Made by a program: the position numbers and the translations under genes. This document shows, piece after piece, positions 1 through 7,131 of a stretch of DNA of 14,582 bases (position 1 is its first letter; every line of letters begins with the position of its first letter). The notes below the pieces were generated by a model that had not been told where the DNA came from, searched no databases, and saw nothing but the letters and a program-made list of their open reading frames with translations. Source of the DNA: an uncultured Lachnospiraceae bacterium (GTDB lineage: Bacteria; Bacillota_A; Clostridia; Lachnospirales; Lachnospiraceae); contig CAJLNC010000064.1 of assembly GCA_905207905.1 (NCBI GenBank), positions 1-14,582 of the forward strand, read 5' to 3'.

Positions 1-1103
1 GGCGCGCTGATTCTCCCCCCGGTAAGTCTGTTCACACCAGTGATAATGGCCGTGTTGCCTTCCACCTTAGCCACAGCTCCCATGCGGGCCAGCTCGTCCA
101 TATATTTGAACCGATTCTCAAAAATACTCTCTGTCACAATACTGGTGCCTGCTGCCAGCGCCAGCGCCACGCCGATCTGAGGCTGCATATCCGTGGGATA
201 TCCGGGATAGGGCTGGGTCTTTACATTGGTACTCACCAGCCGCTTGGACGCAATCACCCGCACCGCGTTGTCAAACTCCTCCACCTCACAACCGATCTCC
301 AGAAGCTTTGCGGAGGTGGCCTCCAGATGCTTCGGGATCACGTTCTTTACCAGCACATCGCCTTTGGTGGCTGCAGCGGCAAACATAAAGGTACCTGCCT
401 CAATCTGGTCAGGAATAATGGAATACTCTGTGGCATGCAGCTTCTCCACTCCATGAATACGGATCACATCCGTACCTGCCCCTTTAATGTTGGCACCCAT
501 GCTGTTTAGGAAGTTGGCTACATCTACCACGTGAGGCTCTCTGGCACAGTTTTCAATAATAGTACGGCCCTCCGCCATAGCTGCTGCCATCATAATATTG
601 ATGGTGGCTCCTACGGAAACCGTATCCAGATAAATATGACTGCCTCTCAAGTGCTTTGCCTCCGCACAGATGGAACCGTTGCGGATCGTTACCTCAGCCC
701 CCAGAGCCTTGAACCCTTTCAGATGCAGGTCGATAGGCCTGCTGCCGATATTGCAGCCTCCGGGAAGAGGCACTTCAGCCTTTTTATATTTTCCAAGCAG
801 GGCTCCCAGCAGATAGTAGGATGCCCGGATCTTTTTGATCAGCTCATACTCAATACTTACCCCGCCGATGCAGGATCCGTTGATCAAAACCGCATGTCTG
901 GTAATACGCTCCACCTTAGCGCCGATCTCGCTCATCGCTTCCAGCAAAACGTTGATGTCCCTTACATCCGGTAAATTTTCTATTAATACGGTATCATCTG
1001 TCATAATAGAAGCAGCTAAGATACCCAGGGCTGCGTTTTTAGCACCGCTGATCTCCACTTCGCCTACCAGCGGGTTTCCGCCCTTTATAATATATTGTTC
1101 CAT
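1..1103 (-). CDS. murA: UDP-N-acetylglucosamine 1-carboxyvinyltransferase (MurA, MurZ-like), 3' end cut by the window
   Basis: Cytoplasmic enzyme that transfers enolpyruvate from PEP to UDP-GlcNAc, the first committed step of peptidoglycan synthesis. About 367 residues are visible of an expected ~418; the C-terminal part, including the conserved late arginine, lies outside the window. The catalytic Lys22-Asn23 pair is in an ISGAKN motif. Cys117, in a PGGCNIG loop, is the usual PEP/fosfomycin-binding cysteine, so the enzyme should be fosfomycin-sensitive at this position. A YPTDMQPQ motif carries the catalytic Asp. The segment RASYYLLGA before the Cys loop resembles the second Firmicutes paralogue (MurZ/MurAB) more than MurAA; that sub-assignment is from memory of the families. 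The ATG at 1103 follows an AGAGGTG ribosome binding site. It has its own promoter about 100 bp upstream, after the flavin reductase gene. Confidence 0.95.
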   Translation of the reverse strand, partial: MEQYIIKGGNPLVGEVEISGAKNAALGILAASIMTDDTVLIENLPDVRDINVLLEAMSEIGAKVERITRHAVLINGSCIGGVSIEYELIKKIRASYYLLGALLGKYKKAEVPLPGGCNIGSRPIDLHLKGFKALGAEVTIRNGSICAEAKHLRGSHIYLDTVSVGATINIMMAAAMAEGRTIIENCAREPHVVDVANFLNSMGANIKGAGTDVIRIHGVEKLHATEYSIIPDQIEAGTFMFAAAATKGDVLVKNVIPKHLEATSAKLLEIGCEVEEFDNAVRVIASKRLVSTNVKTQPYPGYPTDMQPQIGVALALAAGTSIVTESIFENRFKYMDELARMGAVAKVEGNTAIITGVNRLTGGRISA

Positions 1104-1206
1104 AGAACACCTCTGTAATTTTTATTTATACCAATACCCCGATGGGCATCCTTTTTTCCCCTTCACGATTCGAAAATCTTACCCCTAAACTCTCAGAATC
1201 GATTTA

Positions 1207-1234
1207 ATTATATCACATTTCAGATTTTTGTAAA
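1207..1234 (-). promoter_or_regulatory. sigma-A promoter for murA, extended -10
   Basis: On the minus strand, TTTACA (1229-1234), a 16-nt spacer and TATAAT (1207-1212), with TGA directly before the -10 (extended -10). Predicted transcription start is near 1200, giving a ~97-nt leader. The first bases of this leader and positions 1166-1171 form a 6-bp inverted repeat (CGATTC/GAATCG, 1196-1201 with 1166-1171), a possible weak 5' hairpin. I see no GC-rich terminator between the flavin reductase stop (1241) and this promoter, so read-through from the upstream operon is possible. Confidence 0.75.
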
Positions 1235-1240
1235 TAAAAA

Positions 1241-1972
1241 TTAATATTTTCGCTTTTTTACACTATAGCCAAAGGTGCCGAGGGCTTTTCCTAATGCAAA
1301 ATATTCCCCATGGGAATAGGTGATCAGCTCTGCTTTGTTTAAATCCAGCTTTCCTTTTTCATCCAGATACCCAGGATCCACATCCACCGCCGCCACATTG
1401 GCCAAAAACATATGATGAGACCCAAGCTCCAGCACCTGGATTACCTGGCATTCCAGATTTACAGGGCTCTCTGCGATAAAGGGCGCCGAAATTTCAGAAG
1501 ATATCCCCGCCGTCAACCCCATCTGTGCAAACTTATCCACCTCTCTGCCAGACTTTACTCCACAGTAATCCACTGCCTGGACCAGCTTCCTGGTAGGAAG
1601 ATTCACCACAAATTCTCCGGTCTCCCGGATAATATCGTAGGAATACCGCTCCGGACGGATGGAAACGGAGAGCATGGCCGGAGAACTGCAGACCGTGCCT
1701 GCCCAGGCTACGGTGATGATATTCGGTTTTTCTCCCGGCCTCTGGCAGCTCACAAGCACCGGCGGCACCGGATAGAGCATATTTCCGCCCCGCCAGACCT
1801 GCCGTTCCCGGCTTCCGGTTCCCGAAGTCTCTTTTTGCCGGTTTCCTTCCCGGCTCCCGGGCTTTCGGGTTCCTTCCACACCCTTTCGCACCTGATTCCC
1901 AGGCCTTTTCGCATCTTCTGTACCCTTCCCTGTCCGCTTTCCGGACTTCATGGCTTCTTCCTTCTTTTTCAT
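1241..1972 (-). CDS. Flavin reductase family protein (FMN-binding split barrel) with a basic low-complexity N-terminal tail
   Basis: The 243-aa frame contains a recognisable flavin reductase/FMN-binding domain from about residue 59 to the end: LYPVPPVLVSC, ITVAWAGT, SIRPERYSYD, GEFVVNLP, DYCG-KSGREVDKF, ESPVNLEC, GSHHMF, SHGEYFALG. Such proteins bind FMN and reduce it or use it in redox reactions; the substrate cannot be told. Relatives I know begin only a few residues before VWRGGNMLYP. Here about 57 extra residues, rich in Lys, Arg, Gly, Glu and Thr, precede it. The ATG at 1972 has a GAGG site 6-7 nt upstream and starts 2 nt after the pyrophosphatase stop, which supports the long form. ATG 1951 (after GAAGGAAG) and ATG 1780 (weak site) are alternatives. 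Last gene of the deoB operon. Confidence 0.85.
   Translation of the reverse strand: MKKKEEAMKSGKRTGKGTEDAKRPGNQVRKGVEGTRKPGSREGNRQKETSGTGSRERQVWRGGNMLYPVPPVLVSCQRPGEKPNIITVAWAGTVCSSPAMLSVSIRPERYSYDIIRETGEFVVNLPTRKLVQAVDYCGVKSGREVDKFAQMGLTAGISSEISAPFIAESPVNLECQVIQVLELGSHHMFLANVAAVDVDPGYLDEKGKLDLNKAELITYSHGEYFALGKALGTFGYSVKKRKY
1802..1951 (-). repeat. Degenerate purine-rich low-complexity tract coding the N-terminal tail of the flavin reductase
   Basis: On the minus strand this ~150-nt stretch is strongly purine-biased and made of loosely repeated GGAA/CCGGGA/AAGGG units, for example gggagccgggaagg and gggaaccggaagccggga. It encodes recurring short motifs such as KRTGKG, RKPGSREGN and GTGSRER. 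The bias is unlike the flanking genes. It looks like expansion of a short repeat inside the coding frame, keeping it open. No exact tandem unit can be defined by eye. Confidence 0.5.
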
Positions 1973-1974
1973 AT

Positions 1975-3678
1975 CTATACCTCGCTGCTGCGGTTTAAGG
2001 CAGCCATCAAAGCCGGAACTACCTGCTTCTTTCTGGATACCACAGCCGGAACGATAGCTGCATTATTCACCACTTTCACCGGAAACGCCGCTTCCACCAG
2101 CTCACTGGCATTCTCCCCATGGCACAGCATCTCTGTGGATTCCTCCATGATATTGGTAAGCATAAAGATCATGGTATCCAGCCCGTGTTCTTTGTATGCT
2201 TTCTGCAGGAAAGGCACCATGCGCTGTTTGATGTCATCCAGCTCCTTCTGGCTCATAGAAGTAATCTGCCCGATTCCCAGCTTTTTATCCCCAAACTCAA
2301 ATTTTTTGAAATCCTGGTAGAAGATCTCCTCCGGAGTCTTGTTCTTCAGGTCGCTGCCTGCGGCAAACATCTCCTTGGCAAACTCCTGGCACTTGATCCC
2401 TGCAATCTTAGACAACGCCTCCGCTGCCGCCCGATCCGCATAGGTACAGGTAGGAGAGCGAAAAATCAGGGTGTCTGAAAGAATCGCCGCACAGAGCAAT
2501 CCCGCAATGTGCCTTGGTATCTCTGCCTGCCGCTCCTGATACAGCTGATAAATAATCGTAGCCGTACAACCCACCGGCTGATTTCTAAAATACACTGGAG
2601 CGATAGTCTCCAAAGAGCCCAGACGGTGATGATCAATGATCTCCAAAATCTCTGCATCCTGCACATTATCCACTGCCTGAGTGATCTCATTGTGATCCAC
2701 CAAAATCACCGCGCGCTTGCGCACTCCCAGCAGGTTCCGACGGGAGATCATACCGATATACCCTCCATTCTTATCTAAAATGGGGAAGTCTCGATACCGT
2801 TTGCTGGACATGATTTCCTTAATCTCATCCGTATAGTCATTGAGCCGGAAGGTGATCAGATTCTCTTTCTTCATAAAAAAATCCACCGTCATGCTCTGGT
2901 TGATCAGACGGGCCACCGCATAGGTATCCAGCGGCGTCACGATCACCGTACAGTTCCGATCCCTGGCCAGCCGCTGGATCGTTCTGGAAACAGGCGCTCC
3001 CAGACACACCACAATACATCCGGCGCTCATCTCAATGGCACAAAGCTGAGATTCATAGCGGTTTCCCAGCACCACCATGTCATGCTCGTCAATATAATTT
3101 TCCATCACATCCGGATTGGCTGCTGCGATCACAACCTTTCCCTTGTCAAAATACCCGTTCTCATCCCCCACAATCATCTGGGCATCCAAAGTCTCCAGGA
3201 TATTTTTATAAGGTGTTTTTGCCACAGACACAATAGCGCTGTCATACTCCTCCATATAGGATTTGGCAATATCATTAATGGTGATCAGGCCGTGAAGCTG
3301 ATTCTCATTATCTGTGATAGGCAGCGTAAACACGTTCTGCCCCCGCATCAGAGTCCAGGCATTCTTAATGGAAATATTGCTGCGCACGCCAGGCACCTGG
3401 CGGATCTCCATATCCTTTACCCTGGTTCCGATATTATCCAGATACAGCGGTTGCTTTACTTTAAAATAATCCAGCACATACTGAGTCTCTGCCGACACCT
3501 GCCCGGCTCTTGCCGCCACATAGTGATTTCCATCCTCTGTCTGATTTTTTAAATAGGCATAGGAAATTGCAGAACAGATTGAATCGGTATCCGGATTTTT
3601 ATGCCCCACCACACAGACCGTTCTTTTTAATTTTCCTTCCCGGGTTCCTGCCCCAGCTTCCATTTTATCGATTGTCAT
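1975..3678 (-). CDS. ppaC: Manganese-dependent inorganic pyrophosphatase, family II, with CBS and DRTGG domains
   Basis: Hydrolyses pyrophosphate to phosphate in the cytosol. The 567-aa protein is much longer than the ~310-aa basic family II enzyme because of regulatory inserts. Order: DHH N-terminal part with GHKNPDTDS (His26, Asp30, Asp32, metal ligands); first CBS motif (~90-150, FTLPITD...GLITINDI); DRTGG-like domain (~165-260); second CBS motif (~265-320, DFPILD...GMISRRNLLG); rest of the DHH domain with VDHNE and IDHHRLGS; C-terminal DHHA2 domain ending in the SRKKQVVP motif. CBS-type family II pyrophosphatases are known to be regulated by adenine nucleotides. ATG 3678 was chosen because it follows GGGAGGG and precedes the conserved start. 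The frame stays open back to 3810, but that extension lies inside deoB and has no family similarity. It is 25 nt after deoB and 2 nt before the flavin reductase. Confidence 0.93.
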   Translation of the reverse strand: MTIDKMEAGAGTREGKLKRTVCVVGHKNPDTDSICSAISYAYLKNQTEDGNHYVAARAGQVSAETQYVLDYFKVKQPLYLDNIGTRVKDMEIRQVPGVRSNISIKNAWTLMRGQNVFTLPITDNENQLHGLITINDIAKSYMEEYDSAIVSVAKTPYKNILETLDAQMIVGDENGYFDKGKVVIAAANPDVMENYIDEHDMVVLGNRYESQLCAIEMSAGCIVVCLGAPVSRTIQRLARDRNCTVIVTPLDTYAVARLINQSMTVDFFMKKENLITFRLNDYTDEIKEIMSSKRYRDFPILDKNGGYIGMISRRNLLGVRKRAVILVDHNEITQAVDNVQDAEILEIIDHHRLGSLETIAPVYFRNQPVGCTATIIYQLYQERQAEIPRHIAGLLCAAILSDTLIFRSPTCTYADRAAAEALSKIAGIKCQEFAKEMFAAGSDLKNKTPEEIFYQDFKKFEFGDKKLGIGQITSMSQKELDDIKQRMVPFLQKAYKEHGLDTMIFMLTNIMEESTEMLCHGENASELVEAAFPVKVVNNAAIVPAVVSRKKQVVPALMAALNRSSEV

Positions 3679-3703
3679 ATTCCCTCCCCAAAATATCCGT
3701 TTT

Positions 3704-4879
3704 TTACTTTCTGACCTGCTGCCAGTAGCTGGTTCCATCCAGACGTTCCTCAACTCCCAGCATCTCCAGCACCGTGGCTGCGATATCTGCAAAGGTATTC
3801 CTTGTTCCAATGGAAACTCCCGGTTTTACCTGGCTTCCGTAGATCAGCATAGGCGTATACTCTCTGGAATGATCCGTTCCCTTAAATCCCGGATCGCAGC
3901 CGTGATCTGCTGTGATAATCAGCACATCGTCCTCTTTCATTTTCTCCATAAAAGTTCCCAGCTGCCGGTCAAATACCGTAGCCGCATTGGCATATCCGTC
4001 GATGTCATTTCTGTGACCATAAAGCATATCAAAATCCACCAGATTCACAAAGCAGAGACCATGGAAGTCTTCCTCCATATAATCGAAGGTCTTTTCCATT
4101 CCGTCCTCATTGCTGGAAATGGATACCGTATGCTCCACTCCCTGGCCGGCAAAGATATCGTAGATCTTTCCCACACCATACGTGTCCAGGCCCTGCTCCT
4201 GCAAACTGACCAGCATGGTCTTTTTGGGCGGCACCAGAGAAAAGTCGTGGCGGTTTCTTGTTCTGGAGAAATCAGCTGCGCAGGTACCCACAAAGGGTCT
4301 TGCGATCACCCGGCCTACTCCGTGTTCTCCCTGCAGGATCTCTCTTGCAATCCGGCAATACCGGTACAGCTCCTCCAGAGGAACCACCTCCTCATGGGCT
4401 GCGATCTGAAATACCGAATCCGCTGAGGTGTACACGATCAGATCTCCGCTCTTCATATGCTCTTCTCCGTAATCCCGGATCACATCCGTGCCGGAATAAG
4501 GCCGATTACAGAGTACACCCCTGCCTGTCTTTTCTGAAAATTCTTTCAGCACTTCCTCGGGAAAACCATTCGGGTAAGTGGGAAGCGGGTTGGGAGAGAT
4601 CATGCCTGCAATCTCCCAGTGGCCGATGGTGGTATCCTTTCCCATGGATGCTTCCCGCATCCGTCCGTAGGAAGCAATGGGGGCGTCCACACCCTCCTGG
4701 CAGGTAACCCCGTCAATATTAAAAAGTCCCATTTTTTTCATATTGGGCGTATCATACTTCTCGGATTTTACAATAGAAGCCAGTGTATTCGCTCCCACAT
4801 CCCCAAACTTTTCTGCATCCGGAAGATATCCGATCCCATAGCTGTCCAATACAATTACAAATGCTCGTTTAATACTCAT
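3704..4879 (-). CDS. deoB: Phosphopentomutase (DeoB)
   Basis: Interconverts ribose-1-phosphate/ribose-5-phosphate and the deoxyribose equivalents, linking nucleoside phosphorolysis to the pentose phosphate pathway. It is a cytoplasmic alkaline-phosphatase-superfamily enzyme that needs Mn2+. 391 aa, the normal length. Metal-site motifs: VLDSYGIG (Asp12); GKDTTIGHWE with Thr84, the residue expected to be phosphorylated; DMLYGHRNDIDGYA; TADHGCDP; GTDHSREYTP. ATG 4879 is preceded by AAAGGAGAAC at good spacing. An in-frame GTG at 4945 falls in a hairpin and lacks family similarity. First gene of an apparent operon with the pyrophosphatase (25-nt gap) and the flavin reductase. Its leader is unusually rich in inverted repeats. 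Confidence 0.96.
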   Translation of the reverse strand: MSIKRAFVIVLDSYGIGYLPDAEKFGDVGANTLASIVKSEKYDTPNMKKMGLFNIDGVTCQEGVDAPIASYGRMREASMGKDTTIGHWEIAGMISPNPLPTYPNGFPEEVLKEFSEKTGRGVLCNRPYSGTDVIRDYGEEHMKSGDLIVYTSADSVFQIAAHEEVVPLEELYRYCRIAREILQGEHGVGRVIARPFVGTCAADFSRTRNRHDFSLVPPKKTMLVSLQEQGLDTYGVGKIYDIFAGQGVEHTVSISSNEDGMEKTFDYMEEDFHGLCFVNLVDFDMLYGHRNDIDGYANAATVFDRQLGTFMEKMKEDDVLIITADHGCDPGFKGTDHSREYTPMLIYGSQVKPGVSIGTRNTFADIAATVLEMLGVEERLDGTSYWQQVRK

Positions 4880-4910
4880 ACTGTTCTCCTTTTCTGTGAT
4901 TGTTTCTAGC

Positions 4911-4949
4911 ATCCGTGTACAGGGGGCAATACGCCTCTTGTACACGGAT
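4911..4949 (-). repeat. 11-bp perfect inverted repeat in the deoB leader
   Basis: Arms ATCCGTGTACA (4911-4921) and TGTACACGGAT (4939-4949) with a 17-nt loop, ending about 20 nt before the deoB ribosome binding site. No T-run follows on the minus strand, so it is not a plain terminator. It is either an RNA hairpin in the leader or an operator. The adjacent GGATAGTATCC is also a small palindrome and shares GGATA/TATCC with the next hairpin upstream. Confidence 0.6.
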
Positions 4950-5038
4950 ACTATCCTTTCCTAAAATCAAAGCCATCGCTGCCTCCGGCCAATTCCATCT
5001 ATTGCCTTCTTTCTGCTTCATATTCTATCATACTTCTC

Positions 5039-5069
5039 CTACTTTGGATAGCGTCAGTATCCAAAGTAG
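5039..5069 (-). repeat. 12-bp perfect inverted repeat upstream of deoB
   Basis: Arms CTACTTTGGATA (5039-5050) and TATCCAAAGTAG (5058-5069) with a 7-nt loop. On the minus strand it is followed by GGAGAAG and by TATGATAGAAT, which could be an extended -10 (TAGAAT). The palindrome would then cover the -35 region, as a repressor site would. Read as RNA, it is a stable hairpin. Confidence 0.6.
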
Positions 5070-5111
5070 AACACGCACCTTACCTGGAAACGCTGCTCAC
5101 AGATAATCGAA

Positions 5112-5166
5112 GAGCCGCGCCAAAATACAGCAACTGTTTAATCAGTCCTTGTTTTCGGCGCAGCTC
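5112..5166 (-). repeat. Long-range 10-bp stem, possible structured leader RNA
   Basis: GAGCCGCGCC (5112-5121) pairs with GGCGCAGCTC (5157-5166), with one G-U pair in the minus-strand RNA. The enclosed 35 nt contain a smaller ACTG/CAGT hairpin. No riboswitch class that I know is recognised. Confidence 0.4.
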
Positions 5167-5316
5167 CTTTCAAATCATGTCATTTTTACCAACAATCTTC
5201 TATTTTTCTCTTCTGTTTTGTTTATTTTATTATATTTTTACCGTTTGTTCACAATTTATTCACATTTACATGGTATTGTTAAAACAGTTCTTGAGAAGGA
5301 ATTCTCAAAATTATGT

Positions 5317-5335
5317 TGTAATGGATTCCATTACA
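5317..5335. promoter_or_regulatory. 19-bp palindrome TGTAATGGA-T-TCCATTACA, operator-like
   Basis: Perfect 9-bp arms around one central base, the size and form of a dimeric regulator's binding site. It lies 25 bp below the 5361-5384 hairpin and about 440 bp upstream of deoB. No matching regulator gene is adjacent. Confidence 0.4.
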
Positions 5336-5360
5336 CATATTGATAAATTTTTTCATAATA

Positions 5361-5384
5361 GCCCCGGCAGCTTGCTGTCGGGGC
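5361..5384 (-). terminator. GC-rich hairpin, probable end of the phn-metallophosphoesterase transcript
   Basis: GCCCCGGCAGC and GCTGTCGGGGC form a ten-pair stem (one G-U pair in plus-strand sense) with a four-base loop, about 110 bp after the metallophosphoesterase stop. On the minus strand it is followed by TATTATGAAAAAATTT, a poor U-tract, so its termination efficiency is uncertain. Confidence 0.45.
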
Positions 5385-5493
5385 ACTCCTCATTTCGGGC
5401 ATCTTTCTTTTCCAGATATCCCTAAATTTTCCGGATATTTTTTAATCCGTATCCTGAAACCAGGTTTTCTCTGCTTTTCTGCATTCTATCCGT

Positions 5494-6297
5494 CTATTCC
5501 CACCGAAAAGTGTGGATCACTTTCCCTTCTGTAAAGGTGTGCCAGACCGCTTCTTTTACCAGTCCGTTTTCAATGCAATACCAGCTGTATCCCCATCTTT
5601 CCTCAAACCGAAGGGTTCCGTCTTTCTGGGAGATTCCCACAAAAGCCATGCCCGGAGCGGTATAATAGGGTATTTCTCCGATCCCGCCCTGTGCAGGATA
5701 ATGGGTATGCCCGGTGAGAATGCAGACCGGAGCAATCTGCTCCAGAACCTTTTCAAAAAAAGGAATGGTTTTTGCCGGCGGAATCTCCGCCTGTTTGGGA
5801 TCCAAATGATGATGGGTCATAAGGATGATCTGTTTTCCTTCTTTCCCGGATGCTGCGTCCTTCAGCCACTGCACCTGCTGTTCATCAATCCGTCCATCCG
5901 GATCCCCATTCCTGCTGCTGTCCAGGGAAATCACCAGAGTGTCTTCTGTTTCATAAACGCTGTTCCATGGTTCAAAAGAGGGGGGCTCCAAAAGCCACCC
6001 TTCTCTTAACTGATCCTTTCGGTCATGATTCCCCGGAGTAATAAGAACCGGCTGTTTTTCTCCCACAAGATTGCAGATGATCTGCCGCAGCTGCCGGTAA
6101 TCTTTTGCCGTACCTTCATCAGACAGATCTCCGGTAATCACCAGCAGATCCGGCTGGTGATTCTCCAGCGCTTTTTTCAGACAGGTCTCCAGATGTTTTC
6201 TGGGATTGGTCATCTTTTCCAGCATTGTCTCATAAGGATTTTGAGGGCTGCGATAGGAAATACAAAAATGCACATCGGAAATATGTAAGATTTTCAT
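5494..6297 (-). CDS. Calcineurin-like metallophosphoesterase (3',5'-cyclic-nucleotide/phosphodiesterase type)
   Basis: 267 aa, no signal peptide, so cytoplasmic. All metal-site motifs of the family are present in order: DVH (Asp8, His10), GDLSD (56-60), GNHD (89-92), a histidine block THHH (161-164) and GHTH (196-199). The layout resembles class III cyclic nucleotide phosphodiesterases (CpdA-like) and glycerophosphodiesterases (GpdQ-like); the substrate cannot be decided from sequence. The ATG at 6297 has a GAGAGGA site. It lies 51 nt after the second phnE on the same strand with no terminator between, so it is probably the last gene of the importer operon. A role in releasing phosphate from an imported phosphate ester is a reasonable inference. 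Confidence 0.85.
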   Translation of the reverse strand: MKILHISDVHFCISYRSPQNPYETMLEKMTNPRKHLETCLKKALENHQPDLLVITGDLSDEGTAKDYRQLRQIICNLVGEKQPVLITPGNHDRKDQLREGWLLEPPSFEPWNSVYETEDTLVISLDSSRNGDPDGRIDEQQVQWLKDAASGKEGKQIILMTHHHLDPKQAEIPPAKTIPFFEKVLEQIAPVCILTGHTHYPAQGGIGEIPYYTAPGMAFVGISQKDGTLRFEERWGYSWYCIENGLVKEAVWHTFTEGKVIHTFRWE

Positions 6298-6348
6298 GAA
6301 GTCCTCTCTCCCATGTTTTTTGAATATTTGAATTCCTTTTCTTATCGA

Positions 6349-7131
6349 CTACCTGAGCTTTTTCCGTATTACGCCTGCCAGCATATCAATCAGGAATACT
6401 GTGACGATCACACCCAGCAGGATAATGCTCACCTTTGCCCAGCCTCTGGCCTGAATGGCAAAAATCAGAGGCGCTCCGATTCCTCCTGCTCCCACCAGTC
6501 CCAGGGTGGAAGCGCTTCGAACAGCAATCTCAAAATGATTCAGAGACAGGGTAGTATAGATCGGCATCAGCTGAGGCGCTCTGGCAAAAAATAGAGTCTG
6601 CCAGAAATTGGCTCCCACAGCCATCATGGCTTCCACAGGACCCTCATCCATAGCCTCCATCTCCTCCGTGTAAAGTTTCCCCAGCATACCAATCTGATGG
6701 ACGCCGATAGCCATTACGCCTGCAAAAGGCCCCGGCCCTACAATCTTAACAAAGATAATGGCATATACCAGCTCCGGAAAAGCACGGAGCACGTTGCACA
6801 CCAGCTTTCCGATTCTGGGAACCAGCGTATGGCCCTTCCAGAGATTGGCTGCGGAAACCAGCGCCAGGGGAATAGCAAACACTGTGGCAATGACAGTTCC
6901 CAGAAAAGCAATGCCGATGGTAAGCAGCAGAAGGCTTATGAGATCTTCCCCGCTGCCGTCATAAAGATATCCCCACTCCGGCTTTAACAGTCCCTGGAAT
7001 ACATCCAGCGCCAGCTTCGGTGAAAAGGAGGCTGCTCCCGAATAGTCGATTCCGGCTGCACAGTAGATGATAATTGCCACCGTCAGAGCTCCCACCAGGA
7101 TCCGTTTCATACTTCCTTTTGATCGTGTCAT
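6349..7131 (-). CDS. phnE: Phosphonate/phosphite-type ABC transporter permease, second PhnE subunit
   Basis: 260-aa inner-membrane permease with an N-terminal membrane segment (about 10-28), a periplasm-facing stretch, then four to five further hydrophobic segments. The coupling (EAA-type) loop reads EAMMAVGANFWQTLFF, followed by a conserved SASTLGLVGAGGIG segment seen in PhnE permeases. Its ATG overlaps the stop of the first phnE by 4 nt (ATGA), so the two are translationally coupled. Two non-identical PhnE proteins next to each other suggest a heterodimeric channel. Confidence 0.92.
   Translation of the reverse strand: MTRSKGSMKRILVGALTVAIIIYCAAGIDYSGAASFSPKLALDVFQGLLKPEWGYLYDGSGEDLISLLLLTIGIAFLGTVIATVFAIPLALVSAANLWKGHTLVPRIGKLVCNVLRAFPELVYAIIFVKIVGPGPFAGVMAIGVHQIGMLGKLYTEEMEAMDEGPVEAMMAVGANFWQTLFFARAPQLMPIYTTLSLNHFEIAVRSASTLGLVGAGGIGAPLIFAIQARGWAKVSIILLGVIVTVFLIDMLAGVIRKKLR

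Larger units (their letters stand above)
4880..5493. other. 614-bp gap without a convincing gene, rich in hairpins and palindromes
   Basis: The stretch separates the end of the metallophosphoesterase operon from deoB. AT-rich frames on the plus strand here lack ribosome sites and family similarity. From high to low coordinates it contains: a GC-rich hairpin (5361-5384), a 19-bp palindrome (5317-5335), an inverted repeat TTGAGAA/TTCTCAA (5291-5308), a TATAAT (5229-5234, minus strand) without a good -35, a long-range stem (5112-5166), and two near-perfect hairpins (5039-5069 and 4911-4949) ahead of deoB. The deoB promoter could not be fixed. TATAAT at 5229 and TAGAAT close after the 5039-5069 repeat are the best -10 candidates. 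Confidence 0.6.

Noticed and set aside
1412..2320. 302-codon open frame on the plus strand
   Set aside because: Antisense to the flavin reductase and pyrophosphatase genes, which have clear family motifs. No ribosome site and no recognisable domain; it is a shadow frame.
3679..3810. 44-residue extension of the pyrophosphatase
   Set aside because: It lies within the end of deoB, lacks family similarity, and GGGAGGG precedes the ATG at 3678.
4880..4945. GTG start for deoB at 4945
   Set aside because: It falls in the 4911-4949 hairpin, adds residues not found in DeoB proteins, and the ATG at 4879 has a far better ribosome site.
5039..5069. T-box or purine riboswitch for deoB
   Set aside because: None of the conserved loop motifs of these classes is present around the hairpins.
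5149..5534. Several short plus-strand frames in the AT-rich gap
   Set aside because: Phe/Ile/Leu-rich products expected from T-rich DNA, no ribosome sites, overlapping one another in different frames.
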